The notes under the pieces are model-generated. The model saw only the letters and a list, made by a program, of their open reading frames with translations, had not been told where the DNA came from and ran no database searches. A stretch of 64,000 nucleotides of DNA. Origin: Bacteroidota bacterium. Its GTDB lineage: Bacteria > Bacteroidota > Rhodothermia > Rhodothermales > Rubricoccaceae. The translations under genes and the position numbers were made by a program. The stretch lies in contig JBCBNX010000002.1 of assembly GCA_039821555.1 (NCBI GenBank), positions 281,444 through 345,443 on the forward strand, given 5' to 3'. Shown here piece after piece: positions 25,791-34,412 of this stretch (the stretch's first letter is position 1; each line of letters opens with the position of its first letter).

Positions 25791-27035
25791 TCACAGGCCC
25801 AGCGTCGCGCCGAGCCACCCGGCGAGGGCGCCGCCCAGGACGAGCCATGCCGCGTTGACCTTGTAGCGCAGCGCCAGCACGGCGGCCCCGGCGAAAATGG
25901 CAACGGGCACCCAGCCCGTGAGCACGTCGAGACCGAGCTGCACGGTAACGACCGCCATAAGCGCCACCGCCGCCGCGTTGATCGCGTCGAGGAAGGCGGC
26001 CGTCCACGGCGATGTACGCAGCTTCGGGACAACGGGATGGAGGAGCCCGGCGAAGACGAACGCGGGGAGGAAGATGCCAACCGTCGCCACGACCGCGCCC
26101 GGCACGCCGCCGAGGACGTAGCCGATGAAGGTGGCCGTCGTGAGCACCGGGCCGGGCGTGAACTGCCCGATGGCGACGGCGTCGAGGAGTTGCTGCTGCG
26201 TGAGCCAGCCGTAGTCGTTCACGAGGTCGCCTTCGAGGAACGCGATCAGGACGTAGCCGCTGCCATAGAGCACCGCGCCGACCTTCAGGAAGAAGAGCCC
26301 GAGCTTCCAAAGCGGGACCGCCCCGGCCGCCGCCGCGGTCGCTTGCACCAGGCCTGCCGGGATTGGCAGCAGCGCAAGCCATCCACGCTTGATGGAAGCT
26401 TTCGCCTTGTCGGAGTCATCGGGGTCGTTGTCTTTAGGTGGGTCCCCGGTCGTCGAACGCCGACGGAGAGCGACGAGGCCGAGCATCCCGGCCACGCCGC
26501 CAAGGACGAGGGCCGCGATCTCGGACAGCCCGGCCACGAGCAACACCGATACGAGGGCCGCGAGGACGGCGAGCATCCAACCCTTAACTGCCTTCTTGCC
26601 GAGCCGCCACAGCGCACCGAGGATCACCGCGAGCACGGCAGGCTTGATGCCCACGAGAAATGGCTCCACCGCGGGCAGGGTGCCGTACTTCACGTACGCC
26701 CACGCGAGCAGCCCTGTCGAAAGCGCCGCCGGGACGATGAACGAGGTGCCTGCCACGGCGAGGCCGACCCAGCCCGCCCGCGCATAGCCGACGTGCATCG
26801 TCATCTCGGTCGAGTTGGGGCCGGGGATGAGGTTGGTCGCGCCGATGAGGTCGAGGAAGTGCTGGCGTGAGAGCCACCGCCGCCGCTCGACGACCTCGTC
26901 TTCCATCATGGCGATGTGTGCCGCCGGGCCGCCGAAGCCGATCACGCCGAGCTTGAAGAACACCCGCGCCAGTTCGCCCAGCCGGGCACCGAGCGGGGCG
27001 TCAGGAGGTGCAGAGGTCGGGGGCGGCGTAGACAT
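25791..27035 (-). CDS. chrA: Chromate efflux transporter ChrA (long-chain type)
   Basis: 414 residues with two homologous membrane halves, each beginning with the CHR motif: FFKLGVIGFGGPAAHIAMMEDEVV near 26-50 and LFFLKVGAVLYGSGYVLIAFLEGDLV near 250-275. Each also has the loop NLIPGPNSTEMTMHVGY or GQFTPGPVLTTATFIGY. A charged, aspartate-rich linker (about 190-215) separates the halves. ChrA exports chromate by proton exchange across the inner membrane. The start at 27035 matches the family. It diverges from the DCC-family gene. Confidence 0.93.
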   Translation of the reverse strand: MSTPPPTSAPPDAPLGARLGELARVFFKLGVIGFGGPAAHIAMMEDEVVERRRWLSRQHFLDLIGATNLIPGPNSTEMTMHVGYARAGWVGLAVAGTSFIVPAALSTGLLAWAYVKYGTLPAVEPFLVGIKPAVLAVILGALWRLGKKAVKGWMLAVLAALVSVLLVAGLSEIAALVLGGVAGMLGLVALRRRSTTGDPPKDNDPDDSDKAKASIKRGWLALLPIPAGLVQATAAAAGAVPLWKLGLFFLKVGAVLYGSGYVLIAFLEGDLVNDYGWLTQQQLLDAVAIGQFTPGPVLTTATFIGYVLGGVPGAVVATVGIFLPAFVFAGLLHPVVPKLRTSPWTAAFLDAINAAAVALMAVVTVQLGLDVLTGWVPVAIFAGAAVLALRYKVNAAWLVLGGALAGWLGATLGL

Positions 27036-27145
27036 GGCGAGACGTGCAGCGAGAGCAAAGGCGAACGGAGACGGGCGCGAAGCCTTTCGAGAGGTGGTGC
27101 GTACAGCACGTCCCTACCCCCGGCCTCCACCGAAAGTCCCCGCCG

Positions 27146-27637
27146 ATGTCCACTCGCAACGATCTCGTCACACACGACGCGGGAGCCGTGCTCGACCCCG
27201 CGACGCTCGCCGAACACCCCGTCATCCTCTTCGACGGTGTCTGCAACCTGTGCAACGCATCGGTCAACTTCGTGATGGACCGCGACCGTGCCCGTGTCTT
27301 TCGCATGGCGGCGCTGCAGTCGGACGTGGGGCAAGCGCTGTTGGCACGGCACGGCTACACCGGCGCGACGCCCGCGACCACCGCGCCGGACAGCATCGCG
27401 CTCGTCGAGAACGGCCAGCTCTATTTCCGCTCCGCGGCGGCGCTCCGTATCGCCGCACGCCTCGGTGGGGGATGGCCGCTCCTGCAGGGGTTTCTTGCCG
27501 TGCCGGCGCCGCTGCGCGACCTCGTCTATGACTGGATCGCGCGCAACCGCTACCGTTGGTTTGGCAAGCAGGACACGTGCCGCCTCCCCACGCCCGACGA
27601 GCGCGCCCGTTTCCTCGACTACCAGGTGGCAGGCTGA
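27146..27637 (+). CDS. DCC-family thiol-disulfide oxidoreductase-like protein (DUF393)
   Basis: 163 residues from the ATG at 27146; a frame from 27044 is possible but adds an atypical basic leader. The family motif DxxCxxC appears as FDGVCNLCN near 28-36, followed by RVFRMAALQSDVGQALLARHG, and ends with RNRYRWFGKQDTC, all characteristic. The protein is thought to be a thioredoxin-fold membrane-associated or soluble oxidoreductase; physiological role unknown. The Crp/Fnr gene follows by 27 nt. Confidence 0.88.
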   Translation: MSTRNDLVTHDAGAVLDPATLAEHPVILFDGVCNLCNASVNFVMDRDRARVFRMAALQSDVGQALLARHGYTGATPATTAPDSIALVENGQLYFRSAAALRIAARLGGGWPLLQGFLAVPAPLRDLVYDWIARNRYRWFGKQDTCRLPTPDERARFLDYQVAG

Positions 27638-27664
27638 CGTGTCGCCGAGCTTCCAACACGAACC

Positions 27665-28294
27665 ATGACCACGGCTACGGAGGGCATCGCCCTCGAACGG
27701 ATGCGCGCGGCCCTCGCCGATTGGGTGGCACTGTCGGAGGCGCAGTTCGCCACGCTCGCTTCGATTTTCGAGGAGCGACAGGCGGCGAAGGGTGACCGGC
27801 TGCTCCAGCCTGGCGATAGGCGTCACGAGATTCTGTTCGTCGTGGACGGGCTGCTGCGCTTCTACTATGGCGGCGAGGACGGGGCCGAGTCGAACAAGGC
27901 GTTCGTCGCCGAGGACACGTTTGCGGGCGCGCTCGCCTCGGCCCGGCTCGACCTGCCGGTGCTCTACGGCATCGAGGCGCTGGAACCGACGAGCTACCTC
28001 GCGGCCGACTGCGCGGCGTTCACGGCGCTCTACGAAGCCGATCCCGTGTTCGACCGGCTGGGGCGATGCTTCGCCGAGTTGCTGCTCGTCCGCAAGGAGC
28101 GCCGGACGCGGAGCTTCCTCCAGCACGATGCACGGGCGCGCTACGACGCCTTCCGCGCGGCGCATCCGGACCTGGTCCAGCGCGTGCCGCAGTACCACAT
28201 CGCGTCGTACCTCGGCGTCTCCGAGGTGCACCTCTCGCGGCTACGCCGAGGTGCTGGTAGAACAGAAGGCGCAGGCAACGGAGAGCGTTCTTAG
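27665..28294 (+). CDS. Crp/Fnr-family transcriptional regulator
   Basis: 209 residues. The cyclic-nucleotide-binding-like sensor domain (about 20-120; KGDRLLQPGDRRHEILFVVDGLLRFYY) is followed by a dimerisation helix and a C-terminal HTH. The end (YDAFRAAHPDLVQRVPQYHIASYLGVSEVHLSRLRR) is the version seen across Bacteroidota Crp/Fnr proteins. The cAMP-contact residues of true Crp are not conserved, so the ligand is unknown. It is probably cotranscribed with the DCC gene. Confidence 0.9.
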   Translation: MTTATEGIALERMRAALADWVALSEAQFATLASIFEERQAAKGDRLLQPGDRRHEILFVVDGLLRFYYGGEDGAESNKAFVAEDTFAGALASARLDLPVLYGIEALEPTSYLAADCAAFTALYEADPVFDRLGRCFAELLLVRKERRTRSFLQHDARARYDAFRAAHPDLVQRVPQYHIASYLGVSEVHLSRLRRGAGRTEGAGNGERS

Positions 28295-28371
28295 CAAAGG
28301 TTAAGGCCGCGGCCGTGCGGGATCGGCTAGGTTGAGCGCGTTCGATCTCGTTCAGCCAGCCCGATTCTCCG

Positions 28372-29262
28372 ATGACTACGCCCCTCACTCCCGACACTGC
28401 TCGCATCGCCGTCCTCGGCCTCGGCGCGATGGGCAGCCGCATGGCCGTCCGTCTCCTCTCTCACTCAGAAGAGAACGCCGGGTGGCACGTCACCGTCTGG
28501 AACCGTAGCGCCGAGCGCGCGGCTCCGCTCGAAGCGCTGGGCGCGACCGCCGCCGCGACGCCTCGTGAAGCGGCGGCGTCCGCCGATCTTGTCATCGGCA
28601 TGGTTTCAGACGATGTCGCCTCGCGCGTGCTTTGGCTCGCCGACGACACGGGTGCGGTGCACGGGCTGCGCGCCGGCGCAGTCGCGATCACGTCGAGCAC
28701 GCTCACGCCTGCGTGGACGCGCGAACTGGGCGCGGCCGTCGCCGCGAGGGGCGCTCACTTCCTCGACGCTCCCGTTGTGGGTACGCGCCCGCATGCGGAG
28801 AACGGTATGCTGACGTTCCTCGTTGGCGGCGAGGCGGCGGCACTCGATGGGGTCCGTCCCGTCCTCGACGTGCTCGGTGGCGGCGTGCACCACATCGGGC
28901 CGATCGGTGCAGGTATGACGATGAAGCTTGCCGTCAACATGCTCTTTGCGGCGCAGGTGGCCACGCTCGCCGACACCGTGCGGCTCTTCCAGACGAGCGA
29001 CCTCGCCGTGGATGCCGCGCTCGACACGCTCGGTGCGCTGCCGGTCATGAGCCCCATCATGGAGTTGATGCGCCCGCTGATGCTGCGCGATGCCTTCCCG
29101 CCCAACTTCCCGGTCGCGCTCGTCGAGAAGGACCTGCGCTACTTCGCTGAGGCTGCCGGTGGCGAAGTGCCGACAACCGAGGCGATCCGCGCGGTCTACG
29201 CCGCGGCCATCGCCCAAGGTTTTGGCGAGGACGACATCTCCGGCATCGGACAAGCGCGCTAG
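28372..29262 (+). CDS. NAD(P)-dependent 3-hydroxyisobutyrate dehydrogenase-like reductase
   Basis: 296 residues. The Rossmann motif GLGAMGSRMA lies near 16-25, the substrate motif LDAPVVGTRPHAENGMLTFLVGG near 128-150, and the catalytic lysine in GAGMTMKLAVNML near 183. These are beta-hydroxyacid dehydrogenases or glyoxylate/succinic-semialdehyde reductases; the exact substrate cannot be inferred. It stands between the Crp/Fnr gene and a glycosyltransferase, with gaps of 77 and 139 nt. Confidence 0.88.
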   Translation: MTTPLTPDTARIAVLGLGAMGSRMAVRLLSHSEENAGWHVTVWNRSAERAAPLEALGATAAATPREAAASADLVIGMVSDDVASRVLWLADDTGAVHGLRAGAVAITSSTLTPAWTRELGAAVAARGAHFLDAPVVGTRPHAENGMLTFLVGGEAAALDGVRPVLDVLGGGVHHIGPIGAGMTMKLAVNMLFAAQVATLADTVRLFQTSDLAVDAALDTLGALPVMSPIMELMRPLMLRDAFPPNFPVALVEKDLRYFAEAAGGEVPTTEAIRAVYAAAIAQGFGEDDISGIGQAR

Positions 29263-29401
29263 ACGGCGGACAAACGGGGTGCGGGAAACGAGGAGGGGAG
29301 GCGTTGGTGAAAGAAGAGCCCGGGGAAACGATAGGGCGGTCCACAGCTTTAAGGGCGGCTGCGTTTCCTCGCAGTCGTGCCCATGTCCTCTCCCTTCAGC
29401 G

Positions 29402-30391
29402 ATGCAGCCTGACGTCTCCGTCGTCGTCCCGGTCTACAACGAGGCCGAGAGCCTGCCCGAACTCGCCACGCAGATCCGCGCGGCGCTCGACGGGGCGGGC
29501 TACAGCTTCGAGGTCTGGCTCATCGACGATGGCTCCACGGACGGCTCATGGGAAGAGATCGAGGCGCTCCACGAAGTCGATGCGCGGTTCGCGGGGGTGC
29601 GCTTCCGCAAGAACAACGGCAAGAGCGCAGCGCTGGCGGTCGGCTTCGAGCGGGCCGCCGGGCGCTACGTCTGCACGCTTGACGCCGACCTTCAGGACAA
29701 CCCCGCCGAGCTGCCCACGATGCTGAAGCGCCTGGAGGGCGGGGCCGACCTCGTCTCGGGCTGGAAGCAGAAGCGCCACGACCCGATCACGAAAACGATC
29801 CCAAGCCGCTTCTTCAACGGCGTCACCCGCCTCGTAAGCGGGATCAAGCTGCACGATTTCAACTGCGGGCTGAAAGCCTACCGCGCCGAGGTCGTGAAGG
29901 CGGTCCGCGTCTACGGCGAGCTCCATCGCTACATCCCGCTCCTGGCGAAGTGGGAAGGTTACACCCGCATCGAGGAACAGGTGGTGGCGCACCGCAAGCG
30001 GAAGTACGGCCGCACCAAGTTTGGCCTGGAGCGCTTTGTGCGCGGCTTCCTCGACCTGATGACGGTCGCCTTCCTGACGCGCTTCATGCGCCGCCCGATG
30101 CACTTCTTCGGCGGCCTCGGCACGCTCGCCTTCGTTGGAGGCTTTCTTATTAGCCTCTACCTCACCCTCCAAAAGCTCCAAGGCGAAGCCCTCACCGGGC
30201 GTCCGCTGCTTCTGCTCGGCGTGATGCTGATCCTGCTCGGGTCGCAGCTCTTCCTGGCGGGCCTGCTCGGCGAGATGATGATCCGCCCTCGCATGGAGCG
30301 CACCGACAGCTACGACGTGCGCACGGCGCTGGAACCGACGGTGCTGCTGTCGCCACCTCGCCGGACTGCAGAGGCTGTCGAGGCAGGTTAA
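29402..30391 (+). CDS. Family 2 glycosyltransferase (DPM1/GtrB-like) with two C-terminal membrane helices
   Basis: 329 residues from the ATG at 29402, directly before VSVVVPVYNEAESL. The GT-A nucleotide-sugar domain has IDDGSTDGSW and the acidic motif TLDADLQDNP, and the HRKRKYGRTKFGLERF segment contacts the membrane. Two helices follow (about 240-300). Such enzymes transfer a sugar from a nucleotide sugar to undecaprenyl or dolichyl phosphate on the inner face of the membrane. Its TAA overlaps the convergent PorV-like stop in a shared TTAA. Confidence 0.92.
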   Translation: MQPDVSVVVPVYNEAESLPELATQIRAALDGAGYSFEVWLIDDGSTDGSWEEIEALHEVDARFAGVRFRKNNGKSAALAVGFERAAGRYVCTLDADLQDNPAELPTMLKRLEGGADLVSGWKQKRHDPITKTIPSRFFNGVTRLVSGIKLHDFNCGLKAYRAEVVKAVRVYGELHRYIPLLAKWEGYTRIEEQVVAHRKRKYGRTKFGLERFVRGFLDLMTVAFLTRFMRRPMHFFGGLGTLAFVGGFLISLYLTLQKLQGEALTGRPLLLLGVMLILLGSQLFLAGLLGEMMIRPRMERTDSYDVRTALEPTVLLSPPRRTAEAVEAG

Positions 30392-31665
30392 GGAGTCGCT
30401 GCGAACGGCGCGATGCGGAGCGTGAGCACGTGGAAAGCGTCTGCGATAGGATGGGAGGCGTAGGTGTAGCGTAGGTCGAACCGTCCACCGAGCGCGTGCC
30501 AACGTGGCTGGTCCAGGATGCTCCCGAGCGCACGCAGGACGCCGCCCGTGGAGAGTTCGATCCCGGACGTCTCGCAGGCTCCCGCCTGATCGCCGTCGCA
30601 CTGGAATTCCATCTCGCCCTGGTGTCGCCCGAGGCGCAGCGTCAATGTCTCCAGCATGGTGAACTCGACGCCACGACGGCCGGTGTGACCAAACTCAATG
30701 ACACCGGGTCCACTCCCTGGCTCGGGTTGGTCGAACTCGTTTGCTTTCCCGCTTCCCGTGAGCGCGGCGAGCGGGTCCACAAACGGCGCGGCGTAGTTCC
30801 CGTTGATCTGACGCCGAAGGAGACCGCGATCCGCCTGAGCCACGCCCGTGAGTTCGACGATCCGAAGGGGGCCGCCGCCGAAGTTAAGGTCGTAGCCAAC
30901 CTGGACCGACCAGCCAAGGCGCACGCGGCGGCTCAGGGGACCTTCAATCGAGAGCCCGGCGTCGGTCGTATTGCGTCCGCCGAGGCCTGAGAGCGCGTAA
31001 CCGAGAGCGATATCAAGTGCCAGGCCGGCTTCGGCGTCGTGCGTGCGCAACCCGGCAAGCTGAGCGATAGGAGCGCGCACCAGGATACCTAGATCAAAGG
31101 CCGTCGCTGCAGCGGTAGCATTTCGGAACTCCTCTAGGCCATCGCTCTCGGTACTACCGCCCTCGACATCAACCCCTGCGCCCAGGCGCCGGAGCGTGAT
31201 GCCCAGATGCGTCTCCACTGGTCCTGCATAGCCAACACCTACGCCAACAGACCACGCTCGCTGACCGGCGGTCATAGAGCCGATGAGTTCGTTTGTCTCC
31301 GAACGAATCTCTCGAGGCATTGCATCGGCTTGCCGTGTGTAGGATACGCCGGCCCCTAGATAGACGGGCCACCCTGTCTGCGCCGGGGCAAGGCCGCCGC
31401 TCAGCGCTATGGTCTGGAGATTAAGCGCAAACCACCTGGTAGGTTGGTAGCCGCTCAGGGTGAGATGGGACGTCCCAGCAGCAGCAGAAAGGTGTGCTGG
31501 GTTGTACAGAAACGCTTGTGGCTCGCTGGTGGGTACGGCAACACCCGCCTCGCCGAGAGCCAGCGTCCCTGGAGCCGCTCCCAGTTCCAGCAGATTGAAC
31601 GCGCCCTGAGCCGTGGCTGGAAGCGCGCAGAGCAGTGCGCCGAAGAGAGTCGCTAGGCGAAGCAT
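30388..31665 (-). CDS. PorV/PorQ-family outer-membrane barrel protein (first of two paralogues)
   Basis: 425 residues from the ATG at 31665, which gives a signal peptide (MLRLATLFGALLCALPATAQ); an ATG at 31743 gives a non-signal leader. The mature start (LLELGAAPGTLALGEAGVAVPTSEPQAFLYNPAHL) is the PorV/UPF0164 hallmark, and the rest alternates in barrel strands. PorV shuttles T9SS cargo to the attachment complex and PorQ modifies cargo; this gene is an FadL-like relative, and which of these it is cannot be told. A -7-like TAACTTTTG lies 24 nt upstream. The paralogue is immediately upstream on the same strand. Confidence 0.82.
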   Translation of the reverse strand: MLRLATLFGALLCALPATAQGAFNLLELGAAPGTLALGEAGVAVPTSEPQAFLYNPAHLSAAAGTSHLTLSGYQPTRWFALNLQTIALSGGLAPAQTGWPVYLGAGVSYTRQADAMPREIRSETNELIGSMTAGQRAWSVGVGVGYAGPVETHLGITLRRLGAGVDVEGGSTESDGLEEFRNATAAATAFDLGILVRAPIAQLAGLRTHDAEAGLALDIALGYALSGLGGRNTTDAGLSIEGPLSRRVRLGWSVQVGYDLNFGGGPLRIVELTGVAQADRGLLRRQINGNYAAPFVDPLAALTGSGKANEFDQPEPGSGPGVIEFGHTGRRGVEFTMLETLTLRLGRHQGEMEFQCDGDQAGACETSGIELSTGGVLRALGSILDQPRWHALGGRFDLRYTYASHPIADAFHVLTLRIAPFAATP

Positions 31666-31688
31666 CGGGAGCGAGTAGGCGTGAAAGG

Positions 31689-31697
31689 CAAAAGTTA
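31689..31697 (-). promoter_or_regulatory. Candidate -7 box (TAACTTTTG) of the first PorV-like gene
   Basis: Resembles TAnnTTTG with one additional T, 24 nt upstream of the ATG at 31665 on the minus strand. Confidence 0.3.
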
Positions 31698-31770
31698 GGC
31701 GAGCGCCGAACATAACGCCTGCGTCACGTGGCGCAAGCCCCAATACACGTCTCTACACACCAGGGGTGTT

Positions 31771-32982
31771 CTATGGCAGCCGCGCGTGCAGCGTGAAGCC
31801 CGCGAACTGGCTCTCCGAACGGGTGCCTGCGAAGTAGGTCGCCGTCGAGAAGCGCACGTCGAAGCGCTCGGCGAGAGCAGCGAGGCGCTCGTGGTCCGTG
31901 GAGAGCGCATAGACGCGGAGGGCGCCAGCGAGGCGCACCTCGAAGCCGCTCGTGCGGCGGGCATCGTAGCCGAAGCCGTCAAAGAAGCCATAGTGCAGGC
32001 CGAACGTCTCGAAGAAGGCCAGCCGCAGCCCGCGCCGGGCGGTAGTGATGGCGCTACCCTGGCTGAGCAGGACGTTCTCCAGCACGTTGAGGTCGCCGAG
32101 GACGAGTTCGTACGAGACGGCGCCGTCAGCCCCGATGCGCGTGAGCTGGTGCTCGGCCTGGATGGACACGGTGGCGTCGAGGAAGCGGAGGTAGGCATCG
32201 TCGCGCACCCGGTGGTCGAGGGCGAACGTGGCGGCATAGCCGAGGCGTGCCATCCGGGGCAGCGGCAGCCCACCGGCCTCCGTGCTGATGTGTGCCTGCG
32301 TGTAGCCGAGCGCGAGGTCGAAGCTCGGGCGGAAGTCGGCCTGTTGCGCCACGCCGAGCAGCGCCAGCACCGGCGCTTCGAGCCGCGCGCCCACGTCGAG
32401 CGTGGTGCCGCGAACCTCGCGGACGAGGACGTTGCCGTCGGCGTCCGCCCCTACCGCCTCCTCGGACGAGACGAAGCGCACGGTGGTGCCCAACTGCACG
32501 CGCACGGGCAGATCAAGGCCGAGGCCGAGGCCCAGCGCGGTATAGCCGTCCCGCGGTGCAAACGTGAGCGTCTCAGTCACTGGCAGCGGGCCAAAGTCGA
32601 GCGACGTGTGGGCGACGCCGACGCCAAGGGTCGCAGGCAGGCCGAGTCTTCGCAGGCTGAGGCCGCCAGCCGCGGCGTGGCTGACCGCGTCTAGCCCGAG
32701 CCCGAGCCAGTCCACAGCGCTGGGGTAGAGCGCCAGCGCGACCTCGTCGTCGAAGCTGCCGAGGTGAGCTGGGTTGTAGAGGAACCCGTGCGGGTCGCCG
32801 AACGCCTCCGCCACGCCCGTGCCGCCGAGCGCGTTGAGCGCGGGCGCCGTCGGGAGTTCGAGGAACGTCAGCGTGACGGGATCCAGGACCGACTGCGCCG
32901 CCGCACTGCCGCTCACGGACAGCGTAGAAGCGGCGAGCAACGCCGCTGCCACGAGGGCACGCGCAGAGGGTGTGCGGATCAT
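31771..32982 (-). CDS. PorV/PorQ-family outer-membrane barrel protein (second paralogue)
   Basis: 403 residues from the ATG at 32982, chosen for the signal peptide ending VSGSAAAQ. The mature N-terminus (TFLELPTAPALNALGGTGVAEAFGDPHGFLYNPAHL) aligns with the neighbouring paralogue and with the PorV family. The gene ends 105 nt before the start of its paralogue, so the pair probably arose by duplication. A -7-like TATCGTTG is at 32995-33002. The function is probably outer-membrane transport linked to type IX secretion, or FadL-like uptake. Confidence 0.8.
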   Translation of the reverse strand: MIRTPSARALVAAALLAASTLSVSGSAAAQSVLDPVTLTFLELPTAPALNALGGTGVAEAFGDPHGFLYNPAHLGSFDDEVALALYPSAVDWLGLGLDAVSHAAAGGLSLRRLGLPATLGVGVAHTSLDFGPLPVTETLTFAPRDGYTALGLGLGLDLPVRVQLGTTVRFVSSEEAVGADADGNVLVREVRGTTLDVGARLEAPVLALLGVAQQADFRPSFDLALGYTQAHISTEAGGLPLPRMARLGYAATFALDHRVRDDAYLRFLDATVSIQAEHQLTRIGADGAVSYELVLGDLNVLENVLLSQGSAITTARRGLRLAFFETFGLHYGFFDGFGYDARRTSGFEVRLAGALRVYALSTDHERLAALAERFDVRFSTATYFAGTRSESQFAGFTLHARLP

Positions 32983-33107
32983 TTGGGAGAGCGGCAACGA
33001 TACGAGAGCGTTCCAACCTATGTGACAGAACGGTGCCCAGTGTGTAGCTCCCATGACACCCAGCGCGTTCGTCACCACAATGTACCCGTTGGCCCAAATA
33101 AATCCAG

Positions 33108-34256
33108 GTGCCTGATCGTCCGCTTCACGTAGCCCTCGTCGGTCCAGCCCCGCCGTATCGCGGTGGGATCGCACATTTCCTCGAATCGACGGCGCGACGG
33201 CTGCGCGCGCGCGGCCACATCGTCGAGGTCGTCACGTTCACGCGGCAGTACCCGGAACTGCTCTTTCCCGGCAAAACACAGTATGCCGAAGATGGGGGCG
33301 TGAGCGACGAGCCGGGCGCGGTGCAGGTGCTCGATAGCATCGGGCCGGTGTCGTGGTGGCGAACAGCGCGGCATCTGCGTTCGTGGCAGCCGGACGTGGT
33401 CGTGTTCATGCAGTGGATGCCGTTCTTTGCGCCCGCATTCGGGACGGTCGCGCGGCAGGTGCGCAAGGATGACGCACGGGTGCTGGCGGTCGTCCACAAC
33501 GCGCTGCCGCACGAGCCGCGCCCCGGCGACCATGCGCTGATGCGCTATTTCCTGAAGGCCACCGACGGCCTCGTCGTGCTCTCCGACAGCGTCCGCGCCG
33601 ACCTCGCGCGCCTGGGCGTCGACGAGGCGCAGACACCCGTACGGCAGGTCCGGCACCCCGTCTACGACCACTTCGGCGACCCGCTACCCAAGACCGAGGC
33701 ACGCCAGCGCCTCAGCCTGCCCGCCGCCGCGCCGGTGCTGCTCTTCTTCGGCTTCGTGCGTGCCTACAAAGGTCTCGACGTGCTGCTCGACGCGATGCCT
33801 ACCGTGCTGGAGCGTGTGCCCGAAGCGCGGCTCGTCGTCGCGGGCGAGTTCTACGAGGACGAGGCCGTCTACCGCGAGCGCGCAGCCCCGTTGGGAGACG
33901 CCGTGCGCTTTGATGCGGACTACATCCCCGACGCGGACGTGGCGACGTATTTCTCCGCCGCCGACGTGGTTGTGCAGCCCTACCGCTCGGCCACGCAGAG
34001 CGGCGTCGCGCAGATCGCGTTTCACTTTGCGCGGCCCGTCGTCACGACCGATGTGGGTGGCCTTGCCGAGACAGTCCCCGACGGCGAAGCGGGGCTCGTC
34101 GTGCCGCCCGAAGACCCCGCTGCGCTGGCCGCGGCCCTCGTGCGTTTCTTCGACGACGGCCTCGCCGAGCCCCTAGCCGAGGGCGTCCGTCGTGAGCGCG
34201 CACGCTATTCGTGGGACCACCTCCTCGACGCGCTCGAAGACCTGGCCGGACCGTGA
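33108..34256 (+). CDS. Family 4 glycosyltransferase
   Basis: 382 residues from a GTG at 33108; no better ATG exists near the family start HVALVGPAPPYRGGIAHF. This is a GT-B fold with an acceptor domain (1-185) and a donor-binding domain with LLFFGFVRAYKGLDVLLDA and the donor motif in the FARPVVTTDVGGLAETVPDGEAGLV region. The usual EX7E acidic donor motif is weak. It transfers a sugar onto a lipid-linked or surface glycan in the cytoplasm. It diverges from the second PorV-like gene (125-nt gap). Confidence 0.9.
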   Translation: MPDRPLHVALVGPAPPYRGGIAHFLESTARRLRARGHIVEVVTFTRQYPELLFPGKTQYAEDGGVSDEPGAVQVLDSIGPVSWWRTARHLRSWQPDVVVFMQWMPFFAPAFGTVARQVRKDDARVLAVVHNALPHEPRPGDHALMRYFLKATDGLVVLSDSVRADLARLGVDEAQTPVRQVRHPVYDHFGDPLPKTEARQRLSLPAAAPVLLFFGFVRAYKGLDVLLDAMPTVLERVPEARLVVAGEFYEDEAVYRERAAPLGDAVRFDADYIPDADVATYFSAADVVVQPYRSATQSGVAQIAFHFARPVVTTDVGGLAETVPDGEAGLVVPPEDPAALAAALVRFFDDGLAEPLAEGVRRERARYSWDHLLDALEDLAGP

Positions 34257-34412
34257 GCACGAACCGCTTCGTTCGTGGAAGGGTGTTCGTCCTTCGACAC
34301 GTATCGACAGTCCCCAGCGCTGTCGGCCAGTAGTTTTAGAGTACCCTGCTACTCCTGCACCTCCCCAGAGCGCCTGCGCGCGTCCCTCTCTGCTCCACTC
34401 GCCTCTCCCGCC

